Shown here piece after piece: positions 1-8,686 of a DNA stretch of 64,000 nt. The translations under genes and the position numbers were made by a program. Each line of letters starts with the position of its first letter. Positions within the stretch are counted from its first letter, which is position 1. A model generated the notes under the pieces. The model ran no database searches. It worked only from the letters and a program-made list of their open reading frames with translations, and was not told the DNA's origin. Source of the DNA: Paraburkholderia kururiensis JCM 10599 = LMG 19447 (lineage in GTDB: Bacteria; Pseudomonadota; Gammaproteobacteria; Burkholderiales; Burkholderiaceae); NCBI RefSeq assembly GCF_003986935.1, contig NZ_RJZE01000014.1:148399-212398 (forward strand), given 5' to 3'.

Positions 1-1
1 A

Positions 2-820
2 GCCGAACTCGGTACGCGCCTTCTGCATCGCTCCACGCGACGCGTGGCGTTGACCGAAGCCGGCGAACGCGTGCTGGCATGGGCCCAGAAGATTCTCGAC
101 GACGTCGATCATCTGGTGGACGAGGTCTCCACCGCGCGGCGCGTGCCGCGCGGCACGCTGCGGGTGTCGAGCAGCTTCGGGTTCGGGCGGCATGTCGTGG
201 CGCCCGCTGTGGCGCGGCTCTCGGCACAGTATCCGCAGCTCAACGTGCGGCTCGAACTGTTCGACCGGCTCGTGGACGTGGCCGCCGAAGGGTTCGACAT
301 CGACATTCGCGTGGGCGACGAGATCGCGCCGCATCTCATCGCGACGCGCCTCGCGTCGAATCATCGCGTGCTGTGCGCGTCGCCGGCCTATCTTGCGCGC
401 CGCGGCGCGCCTGCCGAAGTCGCGGACCTGAGAACGCACGCCTGCCTGCCGATCAAGGAGCGCGACCATCCGCTCGGCGTGTGGCGCTTGACGGTGAATG
501 GTGTGCCGACCACGGTGAAAGTGGACGGGCCGCTTTCCACGAATCACGGCGAGATTGCGGTGCAGTGGGCGCTGGCCGGCTACGGCATCGTGCTGCGCTC
601 CATCTGGGACGTGGCGCCGCTCATCGCAAGCGGCGCGCTGGTGCAGGTGCTGCCCGAGGCGATTCAGCCCGCGAATATCTGGGCGGTTTATCCCGAGCGG
701 CGCGCCGGGCTCGCGAAGGTGCGCGCCTGCGTCGATCTGCTCGCGCAGGAATTCAGCGAGTGGGACAACGGAGACAAGGACGAGAAGACGGTGTCGCCCG
801 TCAAGGGCGTTCGGCGTTGA
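2..820 (+). CDS. LysR-family transcriptional regulator, 5' end missing
   Basis: The reading frame is open from base 2, so the gene begins before the window; an internal ATG at 44 is not the true start. The first visible residues (LGTRLLHRSTRR then LTEAG) are the end of a LysR winged-helix DNA-binding domain. The rest is a LysR substrate-binding domain, with a PRGTLRVSSS strand at its start and a GYGIVLRS stretch near the end. It should be a one-component DNA-binding regulator that senses a small molecule. Its last 20 bases overlap the convergent gene 801-1133. The regulated genes are probably upstream of the window. Confidence 0.9.
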   Translation, partial: AELGTRLLHRSTRRVALTEAGERVLAWAQKILDDVDHLVDEVSTARRVPRGTLRVSSSFGFGRHVVAPAVARLSAQYPQLNVRLELFDRLVDVAAEGFDIDIRVGDEIAPHLIATRLASNHRVLCASPAYLARRGAPAEVADLRTHACLPIKERDHPLGVWRLTVNGVPTTVKVDGPLSTNHGEIAVQWALAGYGIVLRSIWDVAPLIASGALVQVLPEAIQPANIWAVYPERRAGLAKVRACVDLLAQEFSEWDNGDKDEKTVSPVKGVRR

Positions 821-1133
821 CAAGCGCCTCAAGCTTCGCGCGTTCCTGCTGCACGTCGCCGTTCTGCTGCGGCCAGTCGAGCGCGATGCCGTCGTCGAGC
901 GACTTGCGCACGAGCGACGAGTAATCCCATTTGCTCAACTGGCCCGACTTCATGGCGTCGGCCACGTCGTGTCGGAGTTCAGGTGGAAAGGCGGGCCAGG
1001 CGAGCGAGAGCGACGCGTACTGCCGTGCATCGATTTCAGCCGAGGAACGCGGCCAGACCCATATCACGACCGCCACGAGGGCGAGGAACGGCACGAACGT
1101 GTAACGCAGGACAAACTTGACGGGCTGCTTCAT
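801..1133 (-). CDS. small membrane-anchored protein at the end of the hyf-like operon
   Basis: Encodes 110 aa with one N-terminal membrane segment (residues about 8-27, rich in V, A, L and W) followed by a polar charged domain. No family is recognised. The start overlaps the stop of the NuoB-like gene by 4 bases (ATGA-type), so it is translationally coupled to the hyf-like cluster and probably belongs to the same transcript. Its role is unknown; an accessory or assembly subunit of the membrane complex is a guess from position. The 3' end overlaps the convergent LysR gene by 20 bases. Confidence 0.7.
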   Translation of the reverse strand: MKQPVKFVLRYTFVPFLALVAVVIWVWPRSSAEIDARQYASLSLAWPAFPPELRHDVADAMKSGQLSKWDYSSLVRKSLDDGIALDWPQQNGDVQQERAKLEALVNAERP

Positions 1134-1732
1134 TCGGAAAGCGTGGTGGAGGAAGTGGACTTCGTGTCTTGCGCCGCGGTGCTCGCGCGCAACGCGGCCA
1201 GAATGCCTTTGAGCAGATCGGCGGGCGTGGGCGGGCAGCCGGGGATGCTGACATCGACAGGAAGCAGGGTCGACAGCGGGCCGCTCACGGCGTAGCTGCC
1301 TTTGAAGACGCCGCCGGTGCAGGCGCAGTCGCCCGCGGCTACGACGAGCTTAGGGGCCGGCGTGGCTTCATAGGCCTCGCGGACGGCTTCCCTCATGTTC
1401 AGCGTGAGCGGCCCGGTGACGAGCAGCATGTCCGCATGGCGCGGGCTCGCCACGAATCGGATGCCGAGGCCTTCGATGTTGTAGTACGGGTTGTTGAGCG
1501 CGTGGATCTCCAGTTCGCAGCCGTTGCACGAACCACCATCGATCTGGCGGATGCACAGCGCGCGGCCCAGTACGTCGAGAATGGCTTGCTGGAGCGCGGC
1601 CTGTGCGGCGTCTTCCGCGCCCTGCGTGCCCGGACCCGAGCTTGAGCCGGGTTGGCGCCACGCGTCCTCGGGCGCCGGCGCGGGCTCTGTCGGCGTGCCG
1701 GTTCGCGCGATCTGTTTGAGCAGTTGCCACAT
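1130..1732 (-). CDS. hyfI: NuoB/HyfI-like [4Fe-4S] subunit
   Basis: Encodes 200 aa of the NuoB / group 4 hydrogenase small-subunit family, which carries the terminal (N2-type) [4Fe-4S] cluster at the interface with the large subunit. The four ligands are visible: C69 and C72 in GGSCNGCE, C136 in GDCAC and C166 in PGCPP. The N-terminal 50 residues are Pro/Ala-rich and longer than in typical NuoB. The start codon meets the stop of hyfG at 1732, indicating coupled translation. Unlike the large subunit, this subunit keeps its cluster ligands, so the complex can still move electrons even if it cannot bind NiFe. Confidence 0.88.
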   Translation of the reverse strand: MWQLLKQIARTGTPTEPAPAPEDAWRQPGSSSGPGTQGAEDAAQAALQQAILDVLGRALCIRQIDGGSCNGCELEIHALNNPYYNIEGLGIRFVASPRHADMLLVTGPLTLNMREAVREAYEATPAPKLVVAAGDCACTGGVFKGSYAVSGPLSTLLPVDVSIPGCPPTPADLLKGILAALRASTAAQDTKSTSSTTLSE

Positions 1733-3321
1733 TACAGGTCGTGCCCCGCGTAGTTGAGGTTGAACGATTTGTTGATCAACGGAAAGTCGGGAACGATGTT
1801 GCCGATGATCGCGTGCTCAAGCGCGGGCCAGTTCTGCCACGACGGATCGTGGCAATGGCAGCGCGCAATCGTGCCGTCCGGGCCTGTTTCGAGTGCCACG
1901 AGCACGTCGCCGCGCCAGCCTTCCACCCAGCCGAGCCCGCCTGACGGCGAGCGGCTCACGTCCACGGGCGCGGCGATTTGGCCTGTCGCGGCAGCCTCGC
2001 CCGCGAGCCCCTCCAGTCCTTCAAGCAACACGCGGATCAGCCGCAGCGACTCGCTCACTTCGTTGAAGCGCACCGCGACGCGGGCGGCGACGTCGCCGCG
2101 GTCGTCGGTGACGATTCTTGGCGCGAGCGCGTCGTAGGGCGCATGCGGATGATCGACGCGCACGTCCATTGCCTGGCCGCTCGCACGCGCGGCGAGACCG
2201 CAGACGCTAAAGTGCGCCGCAACCGCGGGCGTCAGCCGGCCCGTGGTCGAGAAGCGGTCCTGCAAACCGGACTGCTCGTCGTAGATGCGCTGCATCACGC
2301 GAACCTCGCCTTCGATCTGCGCGCACTGTACGACGATGGCGTCGGCGAGCGCGGCTTCGAGGTCGCGCGCCACGCCACCGGGCACGATCTGATCCATGAG
2401 ATAGCGGTGGCCGAACGCGCGCGCATTCAGGCGCAGCCAGTCTTCCTTGAGGCGCGAGAACTGCGCGAGGCCGAATGCGAAGCCGGCGTCGTTGCCGAGC
2501 GCGCCCAGGTCGCCCAGATGGTTCGCCACGCGCTCGCGTTCCAGCAGCAGCGCCCGCAGCCATTGGGCGCGCGGAGGAACCGGCACGTCGAGCGCGCGTT
2601 CCAACGCCATGCAGTACGCCCACGAGAACGCCACCGTCGAATCGCCTGCAATGCGCGCGGCAAGCCGGTGTCCTTCGAGCAGGGGCGTGGCCCCGAACAG
2701 GCGCTCGATGCCGCGATGCGTGTAGCCGAGCCGCTCTTCGAGCCGCAGCACCTTCTCGCCGACCACCGAGAAGCGGAAGTGCCCCGGCTCGATGGTGCCG
2801 GCGTGAATGGGTCCAACAGCGATCTCATGGACGCCATCGCCTGCCACGGGCACGAAGGCGTAATCGGCCTCGTTCGACTCGAATGATTCGCGCCCCGACC
2901 ATTGGCTCTGCCGCAGCGGATGGTAGTCCGCCGGCCAGTTGCCATGATTGAGCCAGGGGCGCGTGTCCGCGGCGCCTGCCGCGCTTAGGCCGACCAGGTC
3001 GTGCACGGCGCGCTGCATGCGCGTGGCGCACGCGAAGATGCCGGACAGGTCGGGATAGGAGGCGCTGTCGGGCGTAGCGCCGTCCAGCGCGAGGCGTACC
3101 CACAACAGACCGTCTTCAAGTGCGTAGACGGCGTTGATCGAGAACTGGCCCGGCGCCTCTTCGGCGCCCCAGAGCGAGACTAGCCGGCCACCGCCCTGGC
3201 GTACCGTTTGTGCGGCGCGCAGCCATTCGCTCGCATCGACGTGCGCAATGAACGCAGCGGATCGAGCAGAGAGGGCGTGCAGGCGAACGAGATTGGCAAC
3301 ACCGATGGCATCGATACGCAT
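1732..3321 (-). CDS. hyfG: HyfG/NuoCD-like large subunit lacking NiFe ligands
   Basis: Encodes 529 aa: a NuoC-like N-terminal domain (about 1-130) fused to a NuoD / group 4 hydrogenase large-subunit domain. Family landmarks are GPIHAGTIEPGHFRF (170-184), EERLGYTHRGIE (195-206) and ERVANHLGDLG. True hydrogenases hold NiFe with two CxxC motifs. Here the first site reads RIAGDSTVAFSWAYC (223-237), and the C-terminal DPCxxC position reads DPSWQNW (492-498), so all four ligands appear lost. The ATG at 3321 is chosen because the upstream gene stops at 3324; the reading frame stays open for 1014 codons, but the upstream part is a shadow of hyfF. Probably an Ehr-type quinone- or ion-coupled complex. 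Confidence 0.88.
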   Translation of the reverse strand: MRIDAIGVANLVRLHALSARSAAFIAHVDASEWLRAAQTVRQGGGRLVSLWGAEEAPGQFSINAVYALEDGLLWVRLALDGATPDSASYPDLSGIFACATRMQRAVHDLVGLSAAGAADTRPWLNHGNWPADYHPLRQSQWSGRESFESNEADYAFVPVAGDGVHEIAVGPIHAGTIEPGHFRFSVVGEKVLRLEERLGYTHRGIERLFGATPLLEGHRLAARIAGDSTVAFSWAYCMALERALDVPVPPRAQWLRALLLERERVANHLGDLGALGNDAGFAFGLAQFSRLKEDWLRLNARAFGHRYLMDQIVPGGVARDLEAALADAIVVQCAQIEGEVRVMQRIYDEQSGLQDRFSTTGRLTPAVAAHFSVCGLAARASGQAMDVRVDHPHAPYDALAPRIVTDDRGDVAARVAVRFNEVSESLRLIRVLLEGLEGLAGEAAATGQIAAPVDVSRSPSGGLGWVEGWRGDVLVALETGPDGTIARCHCHDPSWQNWPALEHAIIGNIVPDFPLINKSFNLNYAGHDL

Positions 3322-3323
3322 GC

Positions 3324-4787
3324 TCACCCCGCAATCATGGCGGCCGCCTGCCGGTACCACTCGGCGAGATACGGCGGCACATAGAGGCCGAGCATGAGCC
3401 CGAGGCCCAGATGGACGAACACGGGCAAGAGCGCCGGCCGGTGCTCGAGCACCTTCGCCGTGGTGGTCTCGCCGAACACCATCGACTGCACGCGCGCGAA
3501 GATCGCCGCGAAGGCCACCGCGAGCGCGAGTAGCAGGAACGGCGCGGCCCAGGGCAGGCGGGCCATGGTCGTTGTGAGAATCAGGAATTCGCTGGCGAAC
3601 ACGCCGAACGGCGGCATGCCGAGAATGGCGAGCGCGCCGAGCATCAGCCCCCATCCCACCACTGGGCTCACGCGCAGCAGGCCGCGGATGTCGTCCATGA
3701 TCTGCGTGCCCGTCTTTTGCACGGCATGCCCCACCGTGAAGAACACCGCGGATTTGATGAGCGAGTGCACCGTCATGTGCAGCAGGCCCGCGAACGTGGC
3801 CGCTGGGCCGCCCAGGCCGAACGCGAACGTCATCAGCCCCATGTGTTCGATCGACGAGTACGAGAAGAGGCGCTTCACGTCCCGCTGCCGGAACAGCGCG
3901 AACGTGGCGACGAGCACCGAAACCAGCCCGAACCCGATCAGCATGCGGCCCGGCAGACCATTGCCGAGCGCGCCGTCCGCGAGCACCTTGCAGCGCAGGA
4001 CCGCGTAGAGCGCGACGTTCAGCAGCAAGCCCGAGAGCACGGCCGAGATCGGCGTGGGCCCTTCTGCGTGCGCGTCCGGCAGCCAGTTGTGCATGGGCAC
4101 GAGACCCACCTTGGTGCCATAGCCGATCAGCAGGAACACGAACGCGAGCGAGACGATGGTGGGGTCGAGGCTTGCCTTGACGGTGTTCAGGCTGCTCCAG
4201 AGCAATGCGTCGCTGCCGCCCAGCTGTCGGCTCGCGGCGAGATAGAGCAGGATGGTGCCGAAGAGCGCCTGCGCGATGCCCACGCCGCACAGGATGAAGT
4301 ACTTCCACGCGGCCTCGAGGCTCGCGGCCGTGCGGTACACGCTCACGAGCAGCACGGTGGCGAGCGTGGCGGCTTCCATCGCGACCCAGAGTATTCCCAT
4401 ATTGTTCGTGGTGAGCGCGAGCAGCATGGCGAACATGAAGAGCTGATACATGCTGTGGTAGAGCCGCATGCGCGAGGCGGTCATCCTGCCGCGGTCGCGT
4501 TCGATGCGCATGTACGGGCGCGAAAAGATCGACGTCGTCCAGCCGACGAAGGCCGTGAGCGCGACGAGGAACACGTTGAGCGGGTCGACGAAGAACAGCT
4601 TGCCGAGCGCGAACGACGGCCCGTGCGCGACCGTGAGGGCGGCCAGCAGCATCGCCGCCACGAACGTGAGGAAGCTGAACGCGACGTTGAGGTCCGGTGC
4701 GAACGGCCGCTGCCCGAGCATGGCGAGGCACGCGCCGGCGACGAGCGGCGTGCCGCAGACGGCCATCAGGATCCACGCGTCAATCAT
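3324..4787 (-). CDS. hyfF: HyfF-like antiporter-type membrane subunit
   Basis: Encodes 487 aa of the Mrp/NuoL-M-N antiporter-like family, hydrogenase-4 subunit F type. It has about 13-14 hydrophobic segments. Typical charged or conserved membrane motifs include WVAMEAATLATVLLVS, a lysine in GYGTKVGLVPMHNWLPDAHAEGP and KRLFSYSSIEHMG. In complex I and group 4 hydrogenases these subunits carry proton or sodium translocation. The start overlaps the end of hyfE by 8 bases and the stop lies 2 bases before the hyfG ATG, showing tight operon packing. Confidence 0.9.
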   Translation of the reverse strand: MIDAWILMAVCGTPLVAGACLAMLGQRPFAPDLNVAFSFLTFVAAMLLAALTVAHGPSFALGKLFFVDPLNVFLVALTAFVGWTTSIFSRPYMRIERDRGRMTASRMRLYHSMYQLFMFAMLLALTTNNMGILWVAMEAATLATVLLVSVYRTAASLEAAWKYFILCGVGIAQALFGTILLYLAASRQLGGSDALLWSSLNTVKASLDPTIVSLAFVFLLIGYGTKVGLVPMHNWLPDAHAEGPTPISAVLSGLLLNVALYAVLRCKVLADGALGNGLPGRMLIGFGLVSVLVATFALFRQRDVKRLFSYSSIEHMGLMTFAFGLGGPAATFAGLLHMTVHSLIKSAVFFTVGHAVQKTGTQIMDDIRGLLRVSPVVGWGLMLGALAILGMPPFGVFASEFLILTTTMARLPWAAPFLLLALAVAFAAIFARVQSMVFGETTTAKVLEHRPALLPVFVHLGLGLMLGLYVPPYLAEWYRQAAAMIAG

Positions 4788-5448
4788 CTTTGAGCTTTTC
4801 GAGGTGATGGATGTCGAGGCTGTCGAACTGCTCGCGGATCTGGAACATGAAGACGCCCAGAATCAGGATGCCCACGAGCACGTCGAGCCCGATGCCGAGC
4901 TCCACGATCATCGGCATGCCGTTGGTGGCAGCCGCTGCCGCGAAGAAGAGTCCGTTCTCCATCGAGAGAAAACCGATCACCTGCGGAATCGCCTTCGAGC
5001 GCGTGATCATCATCATGAACGAGAGCAGCACGCAGGCGAGCGCAATGCCGAGCGTGCCGCGCGCCTCGGACGAGGCGAGCTGGCTGATCGGCGTGGCCAC
5101 GTTGAACGCGACGATCACGAGCACGATGCCGATGAGCAGCGTGGCCGGAATGTTGAGCAGTGGCTCGACGTCCGTCTTCACGTTGAGGCGCTGCACGAGC
5201 TTGTAGAGAATCCACGGAATCACGCCGACCTTGAGCACGAGCGTGAGCATGGCGGAAACGTACAGGTGGGCGTCTTCGGCCACGTAGCCGAGCACGACAT
5301 TCGCGCAGACGAGCGCAAGACCTTGCAGCGTGTAGAGATGAATCAGCGAAAGAATGCGCCGCTGGCTCAGCATCGCGAACGAGAGCAGCAGCAGGATGGC
5401 CGCGAGGAAGTTGATGATCTGCGTAGCGAGGCTGTGAGCGCTGTGCAT
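4780..5448 (-). CDS. hyfE: HyfE-like membrane subunit
   Basis: Encodes 222 aa with about 6-7 membrane segments, matching the hydrogenase-4 subunit E (NuoK-like) pattern: LSFAMLSQRRILSLIHLYTLQG near the N-terminus, an acidic membrane helix in FLSMENGLFFAAAAATNG and the C-terminal IREQFDSLDIHHLEKL. It would form part of the ion-conducting membrane arm. It lies between hyfC (0-base gap) and hyfF (8-base overlap). Confidence 0.9.
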   Translation of the reverse strand: MHSAHSLATQIINFLAAILLLLSFAMLSQRRILSLIHLYTLQGLALVCANVVLGYVAEDAHLYVSAMLTLVLKVGVIPWILYKLVQRLNVKTDVEPLLNIPATLLIGIVLVIVAFNVATPISQLASSEARGTLGIALACVLLSFMMMITRSKAIPQVIGFLSMENGLFFAAAAATNGMPMIVELGIGLDVLVGILILGVFMFQIREQFDSLDIHHLEKLKDD

Positions 5449-6399
5449 TTACGCCCCCAGCAGGAAGTGAACCAGCATGCCGATCACGGCGAGCAGGAAC
5501 GCGGTGGCGAGAAACTCGGGCACGCGGAAGATACGCATCTTCGCGTTGCTGGTTTCGATCAGCGCAAGTATGGAGCCGCCCGCCAGCAGCTTCACGGCGA
5601 GCGCCGGAATGGCCACGAGCAGCGCCAGCGGATTGCCGGCCTCGGCCATGCCCCAGGGCACGAACAGCGCGATGCCGATACACGAATACGCGAATAGCTT
5701 GAGGCTTGCCGCCCATTCCATGAGCGCAAGATGGCGGCCCGAGTATTCGAGGATCAGCGCCTCGTGGATCATCGTGAGTTCGAGGTGCGTGGTGGGGTTG
5801 TCCACGGGCAGCCGCGCGTTTTCGGCAAGCGAGACCATCGTGAACGCGATGCCCGCGAACGCGAGGCTCGGATAGAGCGCGAGCTCGCGATGGCTGAGCG
5901 TGGCGACGATGTGCGTGAGCAGCGTGGACTGCGTGATGAGCGAGGCCGAAAACAGCACCATCAGCAAGGCCGGCTCGGCGAGAAAGCCGACCAGCATCTC
6001 GCGCCGTGCGCCCAGCGTGCCGAACGCGGTGCCGATGTCCATGGCGGCGAGCGAGACGGCGACGCGTGCGAGCGCGAAGAGGCCGACGAGCGCGATGGCG
6101 TCGGCGGCGGAGGAAAGCGGCAGGTCGGTGGAAAGCGTGGGCACGATGGCGCAGGCGAGCGTCATGGCGCCCCAGATCACATAGGGCGCGCCGCGGAACA
6201 CGGGGCTCGCGCCGTGCGCAATCACCGACTCCTTGTTGAACAGCTTGTGCAGCATCCGGTAGGGCTGCCAGATGGAGGGCGCGCGGCGATTCTGCATCCA
6301 TGCGCGGCAGATGTTCACCCAGCCCGTGAGCAGCGGCGCGACCGCGAGCGCAACGACGATTTCGAGCGCCTGGGAGAGCAGGCCGGAGAACGTGATCAT
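5449..6399 (-). CDS. hyfC: HyfC/NuoH-like membrane subunit
   Basis: Encodes 316 aa of the NuoH / hydrogenase-4 subunit C family, the membrane protein joining the redox arm to the antiporter-like arm. Visible motifs are RRAPSIWQPYRMLHKLF near residue 40 (the RxGP.G.lQP.aD-type loop), the acidic stretch ENARLPVDNPTTHLELTM and the IHEALILEYSG loop, which match the conserved quinone-site side loops of the family. The ATG at 6399 overlaps the hyfB stop by 4 bases (ATGA). A longer open frame upstream is a shadow of hyfB. Confidence 0.9.
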   Translation of the reverse strand: MITFSGLLSQALEIVVALAVAPLLTGWVNICRAWMQNRRAPSIWQPYRMLHKLFNKESVIAHGASPVFRGAPYVIWGAMTLACAIVPTLSTDLPLSSAADAIALVGLFALARVAVSLAAMDIGTAFGTLGARREMLVGFLAEPALLMVLFSASLITQSTLLTHIVATLSHRELALYPSLAFAGIAFTMVSLAENARLPVDNPTTHLELTMIHEALILEYSGRHLALMEWAASLKLFAYSCIGIALFVPWGMAEAGNPLALLVAIPALAVKLLAGGSILALIETSNAKMRIFRVPEFLATAFLLAVIGMLVHFLLGA

Positions 6400-8405
6400 C
6401 GTCTCACCAGCATGAGCAGGACAACGAGCACGACGAAGCTGTACAGCAGATAGATCGCGATGCGCCCGGTCTGGAGCCGGCCCGCGAGCGCGGCGACCTG
6501 CTTCACGAGCCGTTCGATGGGCAGATACAGCAGCGTCCAGACGCGGTCCGAAACGGTGACGTGATAGGTGGGCTGCGTGTCGAACGGCGAAGGCAACTGC
6601 CGCTCGATCTGCATGAGCGGCGCGAAGATTTCGCGGATCGGCTGGCCGAATCCTTCCGCTGTGTCCTGCATGCGCGCATTTGCGAACGGAAAGCCGCAGG
6701 CCCATGGAATCGAGCGGCGCAGCCTGCCGTGATAGAAGCGGCGTACGAGCAGCCAGGCAAGGCCGCAGCAGCCGAGGAAGAAGAGCACGAACACTGCGGG
6801 CATGTAGCTGGCGCGGCTGGCTTCGGTCGGCACGAGCAGCAGCCAGCCATGCCGGGCCAGCGCCTGGCCGATGCCAGCGCCGACAAGCGCATTCGTGACG
6901 CGGTCGATCAAGCCCGCGTACTGTACCGGCAAGAGGCCGAGCAGCACGCAAAGCGCCGCGAGCCAGGCGAAGCCGATGCGTTCCCAGGGGCTCGCGTCAT
7001 GCGCACGGGCGAGCTTGGCCTCGCGGGGCTGTCCGAGAAAGACGATGCCGAAGAACTTCACCATCGTGTAGCCGCCCAGCGCCGCCACGAGCGCGATCAG
7101 CGCCGCGACGATCGGCACGATCATGTTGAGGAACGGGTCGGGCAGGCCGGGCGTGAACAGAAAACTTTGCAGCAGCAGCCATTCGGAGACGAATCCGGAG
7201 AGGGGCGGCAAACCCGCACTGGAGAGGGCGCCCACCAGCGCGGCGAGCGCGGTCCATGGCATGTAGCGGATCAGTCCGCCCAGCCGGCCGAGGTTGCGCT
7301 CGCCCGTGGCATGGAGCACCGAGCCGGTCGAGAGGAACAGCAGGCTCTTGAACGCAGCGTGGCTCGCAATCTGATAGAGCAGCGCGGTGAGCGAGAGCGC
7401 CGCGAGCGCCGGCATGCCGTACGCCTTGAATAGCACCGTGAGGCCGAGGCTGGCGAACATCAGCCCGATGTTGTCGATGGACGACCAGGCGAGCAGCCGT
7501 TTCATGTCGGTCTGGACCGCGCTGAAGACCACGCCGGAGAGCGCCGAGAAGAGCCCGAGCCCCAGCATGACGACGCCCCACCACGCAATCTGCAGATGCA
7601 GCAAGTCGAAGACGACGCGCAGCACGCCGTAAAGACCGGCCTTCAGCACGAAGCCGCTCATGAGCGCCGACACCGGCGACGGCGCGGCGGGGTGCGCCTC
7701 GGGCAGCCACACGTGCAGCGGGAAGATGCCGGCTTTCGTGCCGAATCCGAACAGCGCGAGTACGAAAGCGAGCGAGGCCCAGAACGGATTCAGGTTCTGC
7801 AGCCGCATGTTGGCGAAGGTGTAGTCGCCGGTGCCGGCCTGCAGCAGGCCGAAGCACAGCAGCAGCCCGAGCGCGCCGACGTGCGAAATCAGAAAGTACA
7901 GATAGCCCGCGCGACGGATCTCCGGCAACCGGTGATTGCTCATGACGAGGAACGTGGCCGAGAGGGTCATGGCTTCCCACGCCACCATGAAGCAATAGGC
8001 GTCGTTGGCGATCAGGACGAACGCCATGCTCGCGAGGCACACGTGATATTCGAAGCAGAGAAGCCCCGGCGGCGTGCCTTCGCCCTTGCGGAAATACCCG
8101 CTAGAAAAGGCGCTGATGCCGGCGCTTATCGCGCCCAGCACCATGAGGAAATACGAGGAGAGGGCGTCGAGGCGCACGTGGAACGGCAGGCCCGGCAAGC
8201 CGACCGGCAGGATCGCTTCGGCGGGAGCCCGGAACACGCCGGCCGCGCCGATTGCCGCGAGCAACAGACCGATGGCGGCACCGGCGGGAAACAGCATATG
8301 AGCAACGATGCCCGTGCGGCGCAGGCTCGCGATACCGAGCGTTGCAACCGCAAGCCACCCTGCAATGACGAGGAGCACGCCATGAAGAAGGGAGGACGGG
8401 GCCAT
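6396..8405 (-). CDS. hyfB: HyfB-like antiporter-type membrane subunit
   Basis: Encodes 669 aa of the NuoL-like antiporter family, hydrogenase-4 subunit B type, and is the first gene of the operon. Motifs include FMVAWEAMTLSATFLVMS, GTKAGIFPLHVWLPEAHPAAPSPVSALMSG read across two helices, and MKRLLAWSSIDNIG. Its C-terminal 70 residues form the extended arm seen in HyfB/NuoL. The Shine-Dalgarno region upstream is weak (AACGAGAA). Gene order B-C-E-F-G-I without A, D, H or J is a reduced hydrogenase-4 layout typical of Ehr-like clusters. Confidence 0.9.
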   Translation of the reverse strand: MAPSSLLHGVLLVIAGWLAVATLGIASLRRTGIVAHMLFPAGAAIGLLLAAIGAAGVFRAPAEAILPVGLPGLPFHVRLDALSSYFLMVLGAISAGISAFSSGYFRKGEGTPPGLLCFEYHVCLASMAFVLIANDAYCFMVAWEAMTLSATFLVMSNHRLPEIRRAGYLYFLISHVGALGLLLCFGLLQAGTGDYTFANMRLQNLNPFWASLAFVLALFGFGTKAGIFPLHVWLPEAHPAAPSPVSALMSGFVLKAGLYGVLRVVFDLLHLQIAWWGVVMLGLGLFSALSGVVFSAVQTDMKRLLAWSSIDNIGLMFASLGLTVLFKAYGMPALAALSLTALLYQIASHAAFKSLLFLSTGSVLHATGERNLGRLGGLIRYMPWTALAALVGALSSAGLPPLSGFVSEWLLLQSFLFTPGLPDPFLNMIVPIVAALIALVAALGGYTMVKFFGIVFLGQPREAKLARAHDASPWERIGFAWLAALCVLLGLLPVQYAGLIDRVTNALVGAGIGQALARHGWLLLVPTEASRASYMPAVFVLFFLGCCGLAWLLVRRFYHGRLRRSIPWACGFPFANARMQDTAEGFGQPIREIFAPLMQIERQLPSPFDTQPTYHVTVSDRVWTLLYLPIERLVKQVAALAGRLQTGRIAIYLLYSFVVLVVLLMLVRR

Positions 8406-8490
8406 CGTGAGTCGTTCTCGTTGAGAAAGCTTATGAGCGCCGGGTGACGGCCGCGCCAGGCTGCGCGTTTTGGCCTGAAATACGGAGAAT

Positions 8491-8530
8491 CATGTGGTTA
8501 TCACAACATGGTAATGCTGTTAGCATGCTA
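8491..8530. promoter_or_regulatory. palindrome cluster upstream of the hyf-like operon
   Basis: An imperfect 20-bp palindrome (8491-8510, CATG at both ends, 16 of 20 positions symmetrical) lies next to ATGCT-GTT-AGCAT (8514-8526). A perfect 10-bp palindrome, tagcatgcta (8521-8530), overlaps the latter. The cluster sits in the 281-base gap between the divergent starts of hyfB (8405) and 8687. Operator function is inferred from symmetry and location; no regulator is identified. Confidence 0.45.
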
Positions 8531-8686
8531 GCAGCTTTGCCGGTGAGATTCCACAAGGCCGGCCGTGAGGCCGAACGGCCAGGTTGACCTGCGACGTTAT
8601 GTCCGTTGCGCGATTCATGGTGCACGGCCTCGCGCTATGCTAATTTCATGCACATTCGATGTGTCGCGTTACGGTGAGGAGCAGTT

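Noticed and set aside
1732..4776. A single 1014-codon frame through hyfG and hyfF
   Set aside because: Its first half is an Arg/Pro-rich shadow of hyfF in another frame; the real hyfG starts at 3321.
6561..7433. Long plus-strand frames opposite the hyf-like operon
   Set aside because: Composition is Arg/Glu/Gly-rich with no domain, typical of antisense frames in GC-rich genes; the minus strand has clear membrane subunits.
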